A stretch of 5,477 bases of DNA, from NCBI GenBank assembly GCA_003447595.1, contig DLYT01000018.1, forward strand, positions 42,902 through 48,378, written 5' to 3'. Positions 1-5,477 of the stretch are shown here, piece by piece (the stretch's first letter is position 1; each line of letters begins with the position of its first letter). A model generated the notes under the pieces. That model had not been told where the DNA came from and ran no database searches. It saw only the letters and a program-made list of their open reading frames with translations. This DNA is from Porphyromonadaceae bacterium (GTDB lineage: Bacteria > Bacteroidota > Bacteroidia > Bacteroidales > CAMTPD01). A program made the translations under genes and the position numbers.

Positions 1-1088
1 GCTCCCGGACTTCCGAGACGACGGATTACACCGTCATATCCATCGAGCATTTGCTGTCGGTAGGCGGGATCAAAAAGGAGCTTGTCGAGCTCGTGACGAA
101 TATTCTCCGGTGAGAAATTATCGGTGAATAGTTCGGTTACCACAGCTTTGTCGGCAATCAGATTCACCAGAGAGATGTATTTGATGTTGAAGAAATACTT
201 AAACACGTACTTGCTGATTGGTTTGAGCGGAGTCTTGTAGCAAACTACCTGCGGAACCTTAAACAAGGCAGTCTCGAGTGTAGCGGTTCCGGAGGTTACG
301 AGCGCAGCTTGAGCTTGCTGAAGCAGGCGATACGTTTGCCCGAAAACAATCTTGCACGAATCCCCATCGATGAACTGATTGTAATAGCTGCGATCAATAC
401 CCGGCGCACCGGCAAGAACCATTTGATACGAGTCGAGCCCTTTCACCGCTTCGAGCATTACCGGCAGGTTGTTCTGTATTTCCTGCTTTCGGCTTCCGGC
501 AAGCAGTGCTATAATCGGTTTGTGGGAGAGTGAGTTGGATTGGGTAAACGCTTCGAATGTTTCGTCTTTATCGGGACGAAAAGCGACAGAGTCTACCGAC
601 GGATTCCCAACGTAATCTACCGAAAGCTGGTGCTTGTTTTTGAAATAGTCGACCTCGAAAGGAAGGATACAAAGCAGTTTATCCACATCTTTCTTGATGT
701 TCTTGATGCGATGCTCTTTCCATGCCCATATTTTGGGAGATATATAATAGACAACCGGAATGTGTAACTGGTGCTTTACATACTTCGCGATCTTGAAATT
801 AAAACCGGGATAATCTACCAAGATCACGACATCGGGAGCAAAGGCCTGGATGTCGTCTTTGCACAGTTGCATGTTGCGGAGTATCGTCTTGAGGTTAAGC
901 AGCACCGGAACAAAGCCCATAAATGCCATTTCGCGGTAATGCTTTACCAAGGTGCCACCTTGTTGCTGCATCAGATCGCCTCCAAAATAGCGAAACGACG
1001 CATTGGGGTCATTCTCTTTAATGGCAGCCATTAGGTTCGAGGCATGTAAGTCGCCCGATGCTTCTCCTGCTATAATATAATACTTCAT
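1..1088 (-). CDS. lpxB: Lipid-A-disaccharide synthase, 3' end cut by window edge
   Basis: LpxB is a peripheral inner-membrane glycosyltransferase of family GT19. It condenses UDP-2,3-diacylglucosamine with lipid X to give the tetra-acylated disaccharide of lipid A. I translated 362 codons without a stop. Visible motifs are GEASGD (residues 8-13), VDYPGFN (91-97), SPKIWAWK (117-124), LPFE (142-145), GNPSVD (161-166), AGSRKQEI (197-204) and SGTATLE (266-272). From memory of the E. coli protein, D92 and R200 line up with its essential D98 and R201. The alignment continues through YISLVNL (304-310) nearly to the family's C-terminus. E. coli LpxB has 382 residues, so roughly 20 codons are missing. 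The ATG at 1088 places the GEASGD loop at the usual distance from the N-terminus. The gene starts 20 bases after the surE stop with only a weak AGAGAA ahead of the ATG, so it is probably co-transcribed with surE. Confidence 0.96.
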   Translation of the reverse strand, partial: MKYYIIAGEASGDLHASNLMAAIKENDPNASFRYFGGDLMQQQGGTLVKHYREMAFMGFVPVLLNLKTILRNMQLCKDDIQAFAPDVVILVDYPGFNFKIAKYVKHQLHIPVVYYISPKIWAWKEHRIKNIKKDVDKLLCILPFEVDYFKNKHQLSVDYVGNPSVDSVAFRPDKDETFEAFTQSNSLSHKPIIALLAGSRKQEIQNNLPVMLEAVKGLDSYQMVLAGAPGIDRSYYNQFIDGDSCKIVFGQTYRLLQQAQAALVTSGTATLETALFKVPQVVCYKTPLKPISKYVFKYFFNIKYISLVNLIADKAVVTELFTDNFSPENIRHELDKLLFDPAYRQQMLDGYDGVIRRLGSPG

Positions 1089-1108
1089 AGGTTCTCTGGA
1101 TTGGCAGG

Positions 1109-1885
1109 TTATTGGTTTTCCCAAGAAGTGAGATGTTGCATAAAGTCGTAATCGGTAGCATCGATTTTGCAAGGTACAACAGAGGCATATCCATTGTCGA
1201 GAGCCCAAGTATCATTTGCTTCGTTGTCGGGATCCGAGTCTCTGAATTCACCTGTGAGCCAATATACAGGATTGCCCGAAGGGTCTTCTCCCTGCATGTA
1301 TTCATTTACCCATTTTCCTTTGGCCTGCTTACAGATTTTGATTCCTTTCACAGCGTTGCCTTCGGGGATATTTACGTTTAGATAAATGCCTTCGGGAAGG
1401 TGATTGGCAAGGATTTTAGCCGTGATATCTTTGGCAATACGTTTCGACTCGGTAAAGTCGGCCTTGGAGTGGTGATCGGTGATGGAGAATCCGATGGATG
1501 AGATGCCAAAGATACAGCCTTCCATCGCTGCGCCCATGGTACCGGAGTAGATTACGGCTACGGCCATGTTGCCGCCGTGATTGATGCCCGATAATACAAT
1601 GTCGGGTTTCTGGAGTGGGAAAGCGTGCATGTATAGTTTGACACAATCGACCGGACTTCCTGTGCAACGATAGTATGTAACGCCTTCTTCTTTGCGTATT
1701 TCTTTGAAGCGTATAGGGTGGATCGAGGTGATGGCGCTAGACATTCCGGATCGAGGTCCGTCTGGTGCGAATACAACTACTTCTCCGAGTTCTCTTACTG
1801 CTTCTACGAGTTCGTTAATCCCTTTTGCACTTATGCCATCGTCGTTTGTGATCAAGATAAGTGGCTTTTTTGTATCGTTGTTCAT
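1109..1885 (-). CDS. surE: 5'/3'-nucleotidase SurE
   Basis: SurE is a cytoplasmic, divalent-metal-dependent phosphatase that removes phosphate from nucleoside 5'- and 3'-monophosphates. In other bacteria it is tied to stationary-phase survival. The protein has 258 residues, a normal family length. The metal-site motif TNDDG lies at residues 13-17 (D15 and D16 as ligands), followed by the RSG loop with S46 and the SGIN motif at 99-102 with N102 as the last expected ligand. YSGT at 115-118 and the following GAAMEG complete the active-site region. The C-terminal segment with WLTGEF and a DxxA-rich stretch is also family-like. The canonical acidic residue shortly before YSGT is replaced here (the stretch reads AVAVIYSGT), which I believe is common in Bacteroidetes SurE. 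The ATG at 1885 puts TNDDG at the usual place. No Shine-Dalgarno site precedes it. It is the first gene of a minus-strand operon with lpxB. Confidence 0.96.
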   Translation of the reverse strand: MNNDTKKPLILITNDDGISAKGINELVEAVRELGEVVVFAPDGPRSGMSSAITSIHPIRFKEIRKEEGVTYYRCTGSPVDCVKLYMHAFPLQKPDIVLSGINHGGNMAVAVIYSGTMGAAMEGCIFGISSIGFSITDHHSKADFTESKRIAKDITAKILANHLPEGIYLNVNIPEGNAVKGIKICKQAKGKWVNEYMQGEDPSGNPVYWLTGEFRDSDPDNEANDTWALDNGYASVVPCKIDATDYDFMQHLTSWENQ

Positions 1886-2122
1886 AGCTTGTCGTTTCTA
1901 TTTTCGAGTAAAGATAATGTTTTCTCACAATGGTTATATCGATTGTAGATCATCCTTTGTTGTTATTATACTTGATATTGCTTTCGGGTTCTTTTTTATT
2001 GAAAAAGGAGTCAAAACAAGTGTGATTTGTTTTAAAATATGATAATAATAGACGGATAATTAATGTATTAGCCAATTTTTGATTTCTTTTGTTCGTATTT
2101 TTATAAATCAAAAACAGTGAGT

Positions 2123-2152
2123 TTATTAACAGAAACTGCAAGTTATCAACAG
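2123..2152 (+). repeat. Two TTATYAACAG direct repeats, 20 bases apart
   Basis: TTATTAACAG (2123-2132) and TTATCAACAG (2143-2152) differ at one position and begin exactly 20 bases apart, which is close to two turns of the helix. The second copy differs at one base from the classical DnaA box TTATCCACA, and the first at two. They lie 80-110 bases upstream of parA. This could be a binding site for a dimeric regulator or DnaA, or chance in AT-rich DNA. The repeat itself is read directly; the function is a guess. Confidence 0.5.
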
Positions 2153-2179
2153 CTAAGTTATAGTTTGAAGGGGATAGCA

Positions 2180-2209
2180 TTGTATAGTTTCTTATTATTA
2201 TTTATTTTG
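2180..2209 (+). promoter_or_regulatory. Candidate Bacteroidetes-type promoter of the parA operon
   Basis: Primary Bacteroidetes promoters carry a TTTG or TTG element near -33 and TAnnTTTG near -7, about 19-21 bases apart. Here TTG at 2180-2182 is followed after 19 bases by TTATTTTG (2202-2209), which matches the -7 element except for the second base. Transcription would then begin around 2214-2217, leaving a short leader of about 15-18 bases before the parA ATG. In such AT-rich DNA a match of this quality can arise by chance. Confidence 0.3.
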
Positions 2210-2231
2210 TCGCTGTTTTTAAATTAGTGCT

Positions 2232-2996
2232 ATGGGAAAGACAATAGCTTTAGCAAATCAAAAAGGCGGTGTAGGTAAAACAACTACGACGATCAACCTG
2301 GCAGCTTCACTAGCTGTGCAGGAGAAAAAAGTATTGGTAATTGATGCCGATCCGCAGGCCAATGCATCTTCCGGTTTAGGTATAGACATTCGCGAAGTGA
2401 AAGCTTCGATATACGAATGTATTGTAAACGGTATTTCGACCGAAGAGGCTGTATTACCGACCGAAGTCGAGGGTTTGTATATTTTGCCTTCTCACATTGA
2501 TTTGGTAGGCGCCGAAATAGAAATGCTTAATTTGCCAAACAGAGAACGCCTGATGAAAGAGGCGTTGGCGAAAGTAAAGGACCAATATGATTATATTTTA
2601 ATCGACTGTTCTCCTTCGCTGGGATTGATTACGGTAAATGCCCTTACTGCGGCAGACTCTGTAATTATTCCGGTTCAGTGCGAGTATTTTGCACTTGAGG
2701 GTATCAGTAAACTGTTGAATACGATTAAAATTATCAAGTCGAAACTGAATCCGGGACTCGAGATTGAAGGTTTTCTTCTTACTATGTACGATTCTCGTTT
2801 GCGACTAGCCAATCAGATCTACGAAGAAGTAAAACGCCACTTCCAAAGCTTGGTGTTCGATACCGTAATTCAGCGTAATATCAAATTAAGTGAAGCTCCG
2901 AGCCACGGCTTGCCGGTGATCTTGTATGATGCATCGTCGCGTGGATCGTTAAATCACATGCAGTTGGCTAAAGAATTAATCGATAAGAATAAATAA
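2232..2996 (+). CDS. parA: Chromosome-partitioning ATPase ParA (Soj type)
   Basis: ParA is a cytoplasmic, nucleoid-binding P-loop ATPase. It forms ATP-dependent dimers on DNA and moves ParB-parS complexes during chromosome segregation. The deviant Walker A motif KGGVGKTT sits at residues 11-18, with signature lysine K11 and catalytic-loop K16. The Walker A' motif DADPQ is at 38-42 with D40. Walker B lies at 121-125 (YILID, D125), followed by CSPSLG. PVQCEYFALEG (147-157) and the TMYDSR region (184-189) are typical of the family. At 254 residues and with the P-loop almost at the N-terminus, it is the short chromosomal form that lacks the extra helix-turn-helix domain of plasmid P1-type ParA. 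The ATG at 2232 is the natural start because the P-loop strand begins immediately after it. No Shine-Dalgarno site is visible. It heads the plus-strand operon, with parB 17 bases downstream. Confidence 0.97.
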   Translation: MGKTIALANQKGGVGKTTTTINLAASLAVQEKKVLVIDADPQANASSGLGIDIREVKASIYECIVNGISTEEAVLPTEVEGLYILPSHIDLVGAEIEMLNLPNRERLMKEALAKVKDQYDYILIDCSPSLGLITVNALTAADSVIIPVQCEYFALEGISKLLNTIKIIKSKLNPGLEIEGFLLTMYDSRLRLANQIYEEVKRHFQSLVFDTVIQRNIKLSEAPSHGLPVILYDASSRGSLNHMQLAKELIDKNK

Positions 2997-3013
2997 TATA
3001 AGAATCATACTCT

Positions 3014-3904
3014 ATGTCATTACAAAGGAAATCTGTATTAGGAAGAGGTCTTGACGCTCTGATCACGTTTGATGAAGTGAAAACCGGGGGGTCTTCTTCG
3101 ATCAACGAGGTGGAACTGTCAAAGATTATGCCCAATCCGGATCAGCCCCGATCAGTATTTGACGAAGATGCTTTAAATGAATTGTCGGCATCAATCAAGT
3201 CGCTGGGTGTCATACAGCCTATTACGTTGCGTGAGATTGATACCGATAAATATCAAATTATATCGGGAGAACGTAGATACCGTGCCTCTAAAATGGCCGG
3301 ACTTACTGCTATCCCGGCTTATATCCGTACTGCGGCAGATGAACATGTCGTAGAGATGGCTTTGATCGAGAACATACAGCGCGAAGACTTGAATGCTGTC
3401 GAGATTGCTCTTACGTATCAGAAACTGATCGATGTGTATGGACTTACACAAGAACGATTGAGCGAACGGGTAGGTAAGAAGCGTACTACGATTGCCAATT
3501 ATCTTCGACTACTGAAACTTCCTGCCGAAATTCAAATGGGATTGAAGAACAAATTGATTGACATGGGACATGCTCGTGCAATTATATCGGTTCAAGATCC
3601 GGCCAAACAGCTCGAAATTTACGAGCTCATCTTGAGTAAAGGCTTGTCGGTTCGCAACGTGGAGGAGCTGGCTCGTGCTGCTTCGAATGGCGAACAGATT
3701 GCTGTGCAAACAGAAAATCAGGCAATCGAAAAGAAAGCAAATTCGGAAGAGTTTGTTTTGTTGAAGAAACATCTTTCAAACTTTTTTAGTACGAATGTTC
3801 AACTCGTATGCAATGAAAAAGGAAAAGGTAAAATATCGATTCCTTTTACATCGGAAGAGGAGCTAGAAAAGATTATTGCCTTATTTGATACATTAAAAAA
3901 ATAA
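3014..3904 (+). CDS. parB: Chromosome-partitioning protein ParB (Spo0J type)
   Basis: ParB binds parS centromere sites, loads as a CTP-dependent sliding clamp that spreads along nearby DNA, and stimulates the ParA ATPase. Domains are in the expected order. The ParA-interacting N-terminal peptide contains LGRGLDALI (residues 9-17). The ParB/Srx CTP-binding domain spans about 30-125, with NPDQPR (41-46), SLGVIQPI (63-70), the SGERRYRA motif (84-91) and the ENIQRED motif (119-125). A helix-turn-helix lies at about 144-165 (LTQERL through TIANYLRLL). After a variable linker (about 220-245) comes a C-terminal dimerisation segment. The length of 296 residues is normal, and no key motif is missing. 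The ATG at 3014 puts the ParA-binding peptide at the extreme N-terminus, as expected. The stop is only 2 bases before the next reading frame, which suggests translational coupling. No parS palindrome (core CACGTG) occurs in this window. Confidence 0.97.
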   Translation: MSLQRKSVLGRGLDALITFDEVKTGGSSSINEVELSKIMPNPDQPRSVFDEDALNELSASIKSLGVIQPITLREIDTDKYQIISGERRYRASKMAGLTAIPAYIRTAADEHVVEMALIENIQREDLNAVEIALTYQKLIDVYGLTQERLSERVGKKRTTIANYLRLLKLPAEIQMGLKNKLIDMGHARAIISVQDPAKQLEIYELILSKGLSVRNVEELARAASNGEQIAVQTENQAIEKKANSEEFVLLKKHLSNFFSTNVQLVCNEKGKGKISIPFTSEEELEKIIALFDTLKK

Positions 3905-3906
3905 AT

Positions 3907-4593
3907 TTGGAAAGAGTGCGTTCTCGATGTAAATTATTGATATCCTTGTTGCTGTTCCTGTTTTTATTTACATGGAATGCAGCAGCTCAACAAGATCAAG
4001 CCGTAGCTTTGCAAGAGTCGATGGCGGTAGAAGATACTGCCCGAATCGCATCGATGATGACTGTTGCAAAGCCCGAAGATCTGGCCAAAGCTTTTAAGCC
4101 GTTTAAACCAAATCCAACTAGAGCTGTCCTATATTCTGCAATCTTACCGGGGTTGGGCCAAATTTACAACCGTAAGTATTGGAAACTACCTATTGTATAC
4201 GGAGGATTTGTAGGATGTACGTATGCTATCACATGGAATAATAGAAATTATACCGACTATTCAAATGCTTTTAGCGATATCGTGAGTGGTGATCCAAACC
4301 GAAATAGTTGGGAGAATTTTATTCCTGCAGGTCAAACTCCTGAAACAGTCGATAAAGATTGGTTACAGGGTTCTTTAAAGAGAAAGAAAGATTTTTTCAG
4401 ACGCAATCGAGACCTTAGTATTATTTGTACGGTGGGTCTTTATGTATTGTGTATGATTGATGCGTATGTCGATGCTCAGTTATTTGACTTTGATGTATCG
4501 CCCGATCTTTCTATGCGAGTAGAGCCTTACATGAACGATTACTCGAAAACGAGTACGCGTGAGGTGGGCGTGAATTGCAGTATTAAGTTCTAA
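3907..4593 (+). CDS. DUF5683-family secreted/membrane protein, TTG start
   Basis: The function of this family is unknown. I recognise it as DUF5683, a Bacteroidetes protein often found next to parB. The N-terminus is a clear Sec signal: basic residues R3-K9, a hydrophobic core about L10-W23, and an AAA cleavage site ending near A27. The conserved part starts around residue 68. It has PTRAVLYSAILPGLGQIYN (70-88), whose PGLGQIYN centre resembles the motif in TM2-type small membrane domains, a second hydrophobic stretch (94-110), a basic linker KRKKDFFRRNRD (158-169), and a third hydrophobic stretch ending in IDAYVDAQLFDFD (184-196). There are therefore probably two or three membrane segments beyond the signal. 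There is no ATG before the signal peptide. The first is codon 39, which would delete it, so I take TTG at 3907; GTG at 3916 is the alternative. It follows parB by 2 bases and precedes mltD by 9, so it is part of the operon. A role in the envelope is inferred only. Confidence 0.88.
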   Translation: MERVRSRCKLLISLLLFLFLFTWNAAAQQDQAVALQESMAVEDTARIASMMTVAKPEDLAKAFKPFKPNPTRAVLYSAILPGLGQIYNRKYWKLPIVYGGFVGCTYAITWNNRNYTDYSNAFSDIVSGDPNRNSWENFIPAGQTPETVDKDWLQGSLKRKKDFFRRNRDLSIICTVGLYVLCMIDAYVDAQLFDFDVSPDLSMRVEPYMNDYSKTSTREVGVNCSIKF

Positions 4594-4602
4594 ATCAGAA
4601 TA

Positions 4603-5477
4603 ATGAAAAGAAAAGGTTGTATAATTGTAAGTAGTTTAATTTTAGCGTTTGCAAGTTTGAGCGCTCAATCTGGCGAACAAAATATTCAGGATAGCGACTC
4701 CTTATTTAATAGTATTGAAGATAACTTTCTGCCCGAAAGTTTGGATGCTGATATTGATAGTTTAATGTCTTCTTGGCATACTAAATACTTTACCAAACGA
4801 ATCGAATCTTGCTACAACGATGAATACGACTTTTATATACCAGACTCTGTTTATATCGATCGATTAAACAGACTTCCTCATGTAATCCCGATGACTTACA
4901 ACGATGACGTGCGCAAGTGTATTGACTTGTATACAGGTCGTCGTCGTACATTGGTGCAGTATATGCTGGGTATGGCAGATTTCTACTTTCCAATGATCGA
5001 GCAGGTGCTTGATAAAAATGGTCTGCCTATGGAGCTTAAATACTTGACCTTAGTAGAGTCGGCTCTGAATCCGTTTGCTTTATCTCGTATGGGCGCAAGT
5101 GGTCTGTGGCAGTTTATGCTTCCCACCGGGCGTGCTTACGGTTTAGAGATAAACAGTCTTGTCGACGAACGTCGTGATCCGCAAAAAGCGACAGAGGCAG
5201 CATGTAAATACTTCAAGGATATGTATGAGGTGTACGGAGACTGGAATCTGGTAATTGCTTCGTATAATTGCGGTCCGGGTAATGTAAACAAGGCGATACG
5301 AAGAGCCGGAGGTAATAAAGACTTCTGGGAAATTTATAAGTTTCTTCCTCGTGAAACACGTTCTTACGTTCCGCTGTTTATTGCTGCAAATTATGTAATG
5401 AATTACTATTGTGACCACAATATCTGTCCGCTGCAAGCAGCTTTGCCGGTTGTAACCGATACGATTGTTGTTGATAA
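4603..5477 (+). CDS. mltD: MltD-like membrane-bound lytic murein transglycosylase, 3' end cut by window edge
   Basis: Lytic transglycosylases cleave the MurNAc-GlcNAc bond of peptidoglycan without water, leaving 1,6-anhydro-MurNAc ends. This one should act in the periplasm. I translated 291 codons without a stop. Residues 1-21 form a Sec signal peptide (MKRK, hydrophobic core, SLSA just before Q22) with no lipobox, unlike the lipoprotein MltD of E. coli. An acidic, low-complexity stretch (about 25-57) follows. The lysozyme-like SLT domain (GH23) starts near 130. It holds the catalytic glutamate E152 in VESALNPFA, the GASGLWQFM motif (164-172) and ASYNCGPGNV (219-228), and then FLPRETRSYVP. 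The ORF is still open at the edge. Family members usually carry LysM peptidoglycan-binding repeats after this point, but none can be seen here. The ATG at 4603 is 9 bases after the upstream stop and gives a complete signal peptide. It is the fourth gene of the par operon. Confidence 0.93.
   Translation, partial: MKRKGCIIVSSLILAFASLSAQSGEQNIQDSDSLFNSIEDNFLPESLDADIDSLMSSWHTKYFTKRIESCYNDEYDFYIPDSVYIDRLNRLPHVIPMTYNDDVRKCIDLYTGRRRTLVQYMLGMADFYFPMIEQVLDKNGLPMELKYLTLVESALNPFALSRMGASGLWQFMLPTGRAYGLEINSLVDERRDPQKATEAACKYFKDMYEVYGDWNLVIASYNCGPGNVNKAIRRAGGNKDFWEIYKFLPRETRSYVPLFIAANYVMNYYCDHNICPLQAALPVVTDTIVVD

Larger units (their letters stand above)
1886..2231. other. AT-rich divergent intergenic region between surE and parA
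   Basis: This 346-base spacer separates two operons transcribed away from each other, so it must hold the start signals of both. It is far poorer in G+C than the flanking genes (about 26% by hand count over 1951-2220). I see no convincing gene in it. It contains a pair of TTATYAACAG direct repeats (2123-2152), two copies of AAGTTAT (2140-2146 and 2155-2161), two copies of TATAGTTT (2159-2166 and 2183-2190), and a weak A/T-only-loop hairpin (CTTTTT 1991-1996 with AAAAAG 2002-2007). A candidate parA promoter is listed separately. For surE the best -7-like match to the Bacteroidetes TAnnTTTG element is TATCTTTA, read on the minus strand from 1916 to 1909, but no matching -33 element lies at the right distance, so I do not list it as a promoter. 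Confidence 0.8.

Noticed and set aside
309..1034. Three consecutive plus-strand open frames of 74-87 codons in one frame
   Set aside because: They lie antisense to lpxB, whose minus-strand translation is continuous and carries all family motifs. Their products resemble nothing I recognise and share a single antisense frame, a usual by-product of codon bias.
1018..1885. Other open frames on both strands across surE (1018-1305, 1112-1381, 1167-1385, 1416-1667, 1558-1776 and the first part of 1692-2042 and 1718-1948)
   Set aside because: They overlap the clear SurE reading frame and show no domain or start context.
1991..2007. Hairpin CTTTTT/AAAAAG as a possible terminator
   Set aside because: The stem is six pairs, five of them A-T, and it lies in a divergent spacer where no transcript is expected to end.
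2039..2059. Six-codon open frame beginning ATGATAATA as a leader peptide
   Set aside because: Too short, no ribosome-binding context, and far upstream of the candidate parA promoter.
1950..2180. Minus-strand open frame of 76 codons inside the AT-rich spacer
   Set aside because: It is rich in Asn, Lys, Leu and Ile codons as expected for random AT-rich DNA, has no recognisable motif, and would occupy the region expected to hold promoters of both operons.
3191..3772. Minus-strand open frames of 86 and 87 codons within parB
   Set aside because: Antisense shadows of parB, whose frame holds every expected ParB motif.
4790..5436. Minus-strand open frames of 67 and 97 codons within mltD
   Set aside because: Antisense to the continuous transglycosylase frame with its catalytic glutamate and SLT motifs.

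Overview
The window looks like chromosomal DNA of a member of the Bacteroidetes, probably order Bacteroidales. The basis is the protein types (a Bacteroidetes-style LpxB and SurE, a DUF5683-family protein, an MltD-type transglycosylase with a plain Sec signal), the lack of strong Shine-Dalgarno sites, and a gene order I know from Bacteroides-type genomes. I cannot name a genus from the sequence alone.

Layout: two operons diverge from an AT-rich spacer (1886-2231; about 26% G+C by hand count over 1951-2220). On the minus strand, surE (1109-1885) is followed 20 bases later by lpxB (1-1088). lpxB runs off the left edge and lacks only roughly its last 20 codons. On the plus strand, parA (2232-2996), parB (3014-3904), a DUF5683 membrane protein (3907-4593) and an mltD-like lytic transglycosylase (4603 to the right edge) follow each other with gaps of 17, 2 and 9 bases. 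They are almost certainly co-transcribed. mltD is cut before its C-terminal part.

Functionally, the left operon joins a survival-type nucleotidase with the lipid A disaccharide synthase of the outer membrane. The right operon joins chromosome segregation (ParA ATPase, ParB CTPase/centromere binder) with two envelope proteins, one of them a peptidoglycan-cleaving enzyme. No parS-like palindrome is visible in the window.

This is mostly an ordinary housekeeping region. I see no mobile element, CRISPR array, RNA gene or clear new system. The points worth a second look are the non-ATG start of the DUF5683 gene, the paired DnaA-box-like repeats in the divergent spacer, and the coupling of segregation genes to a cell-wall enzyme.
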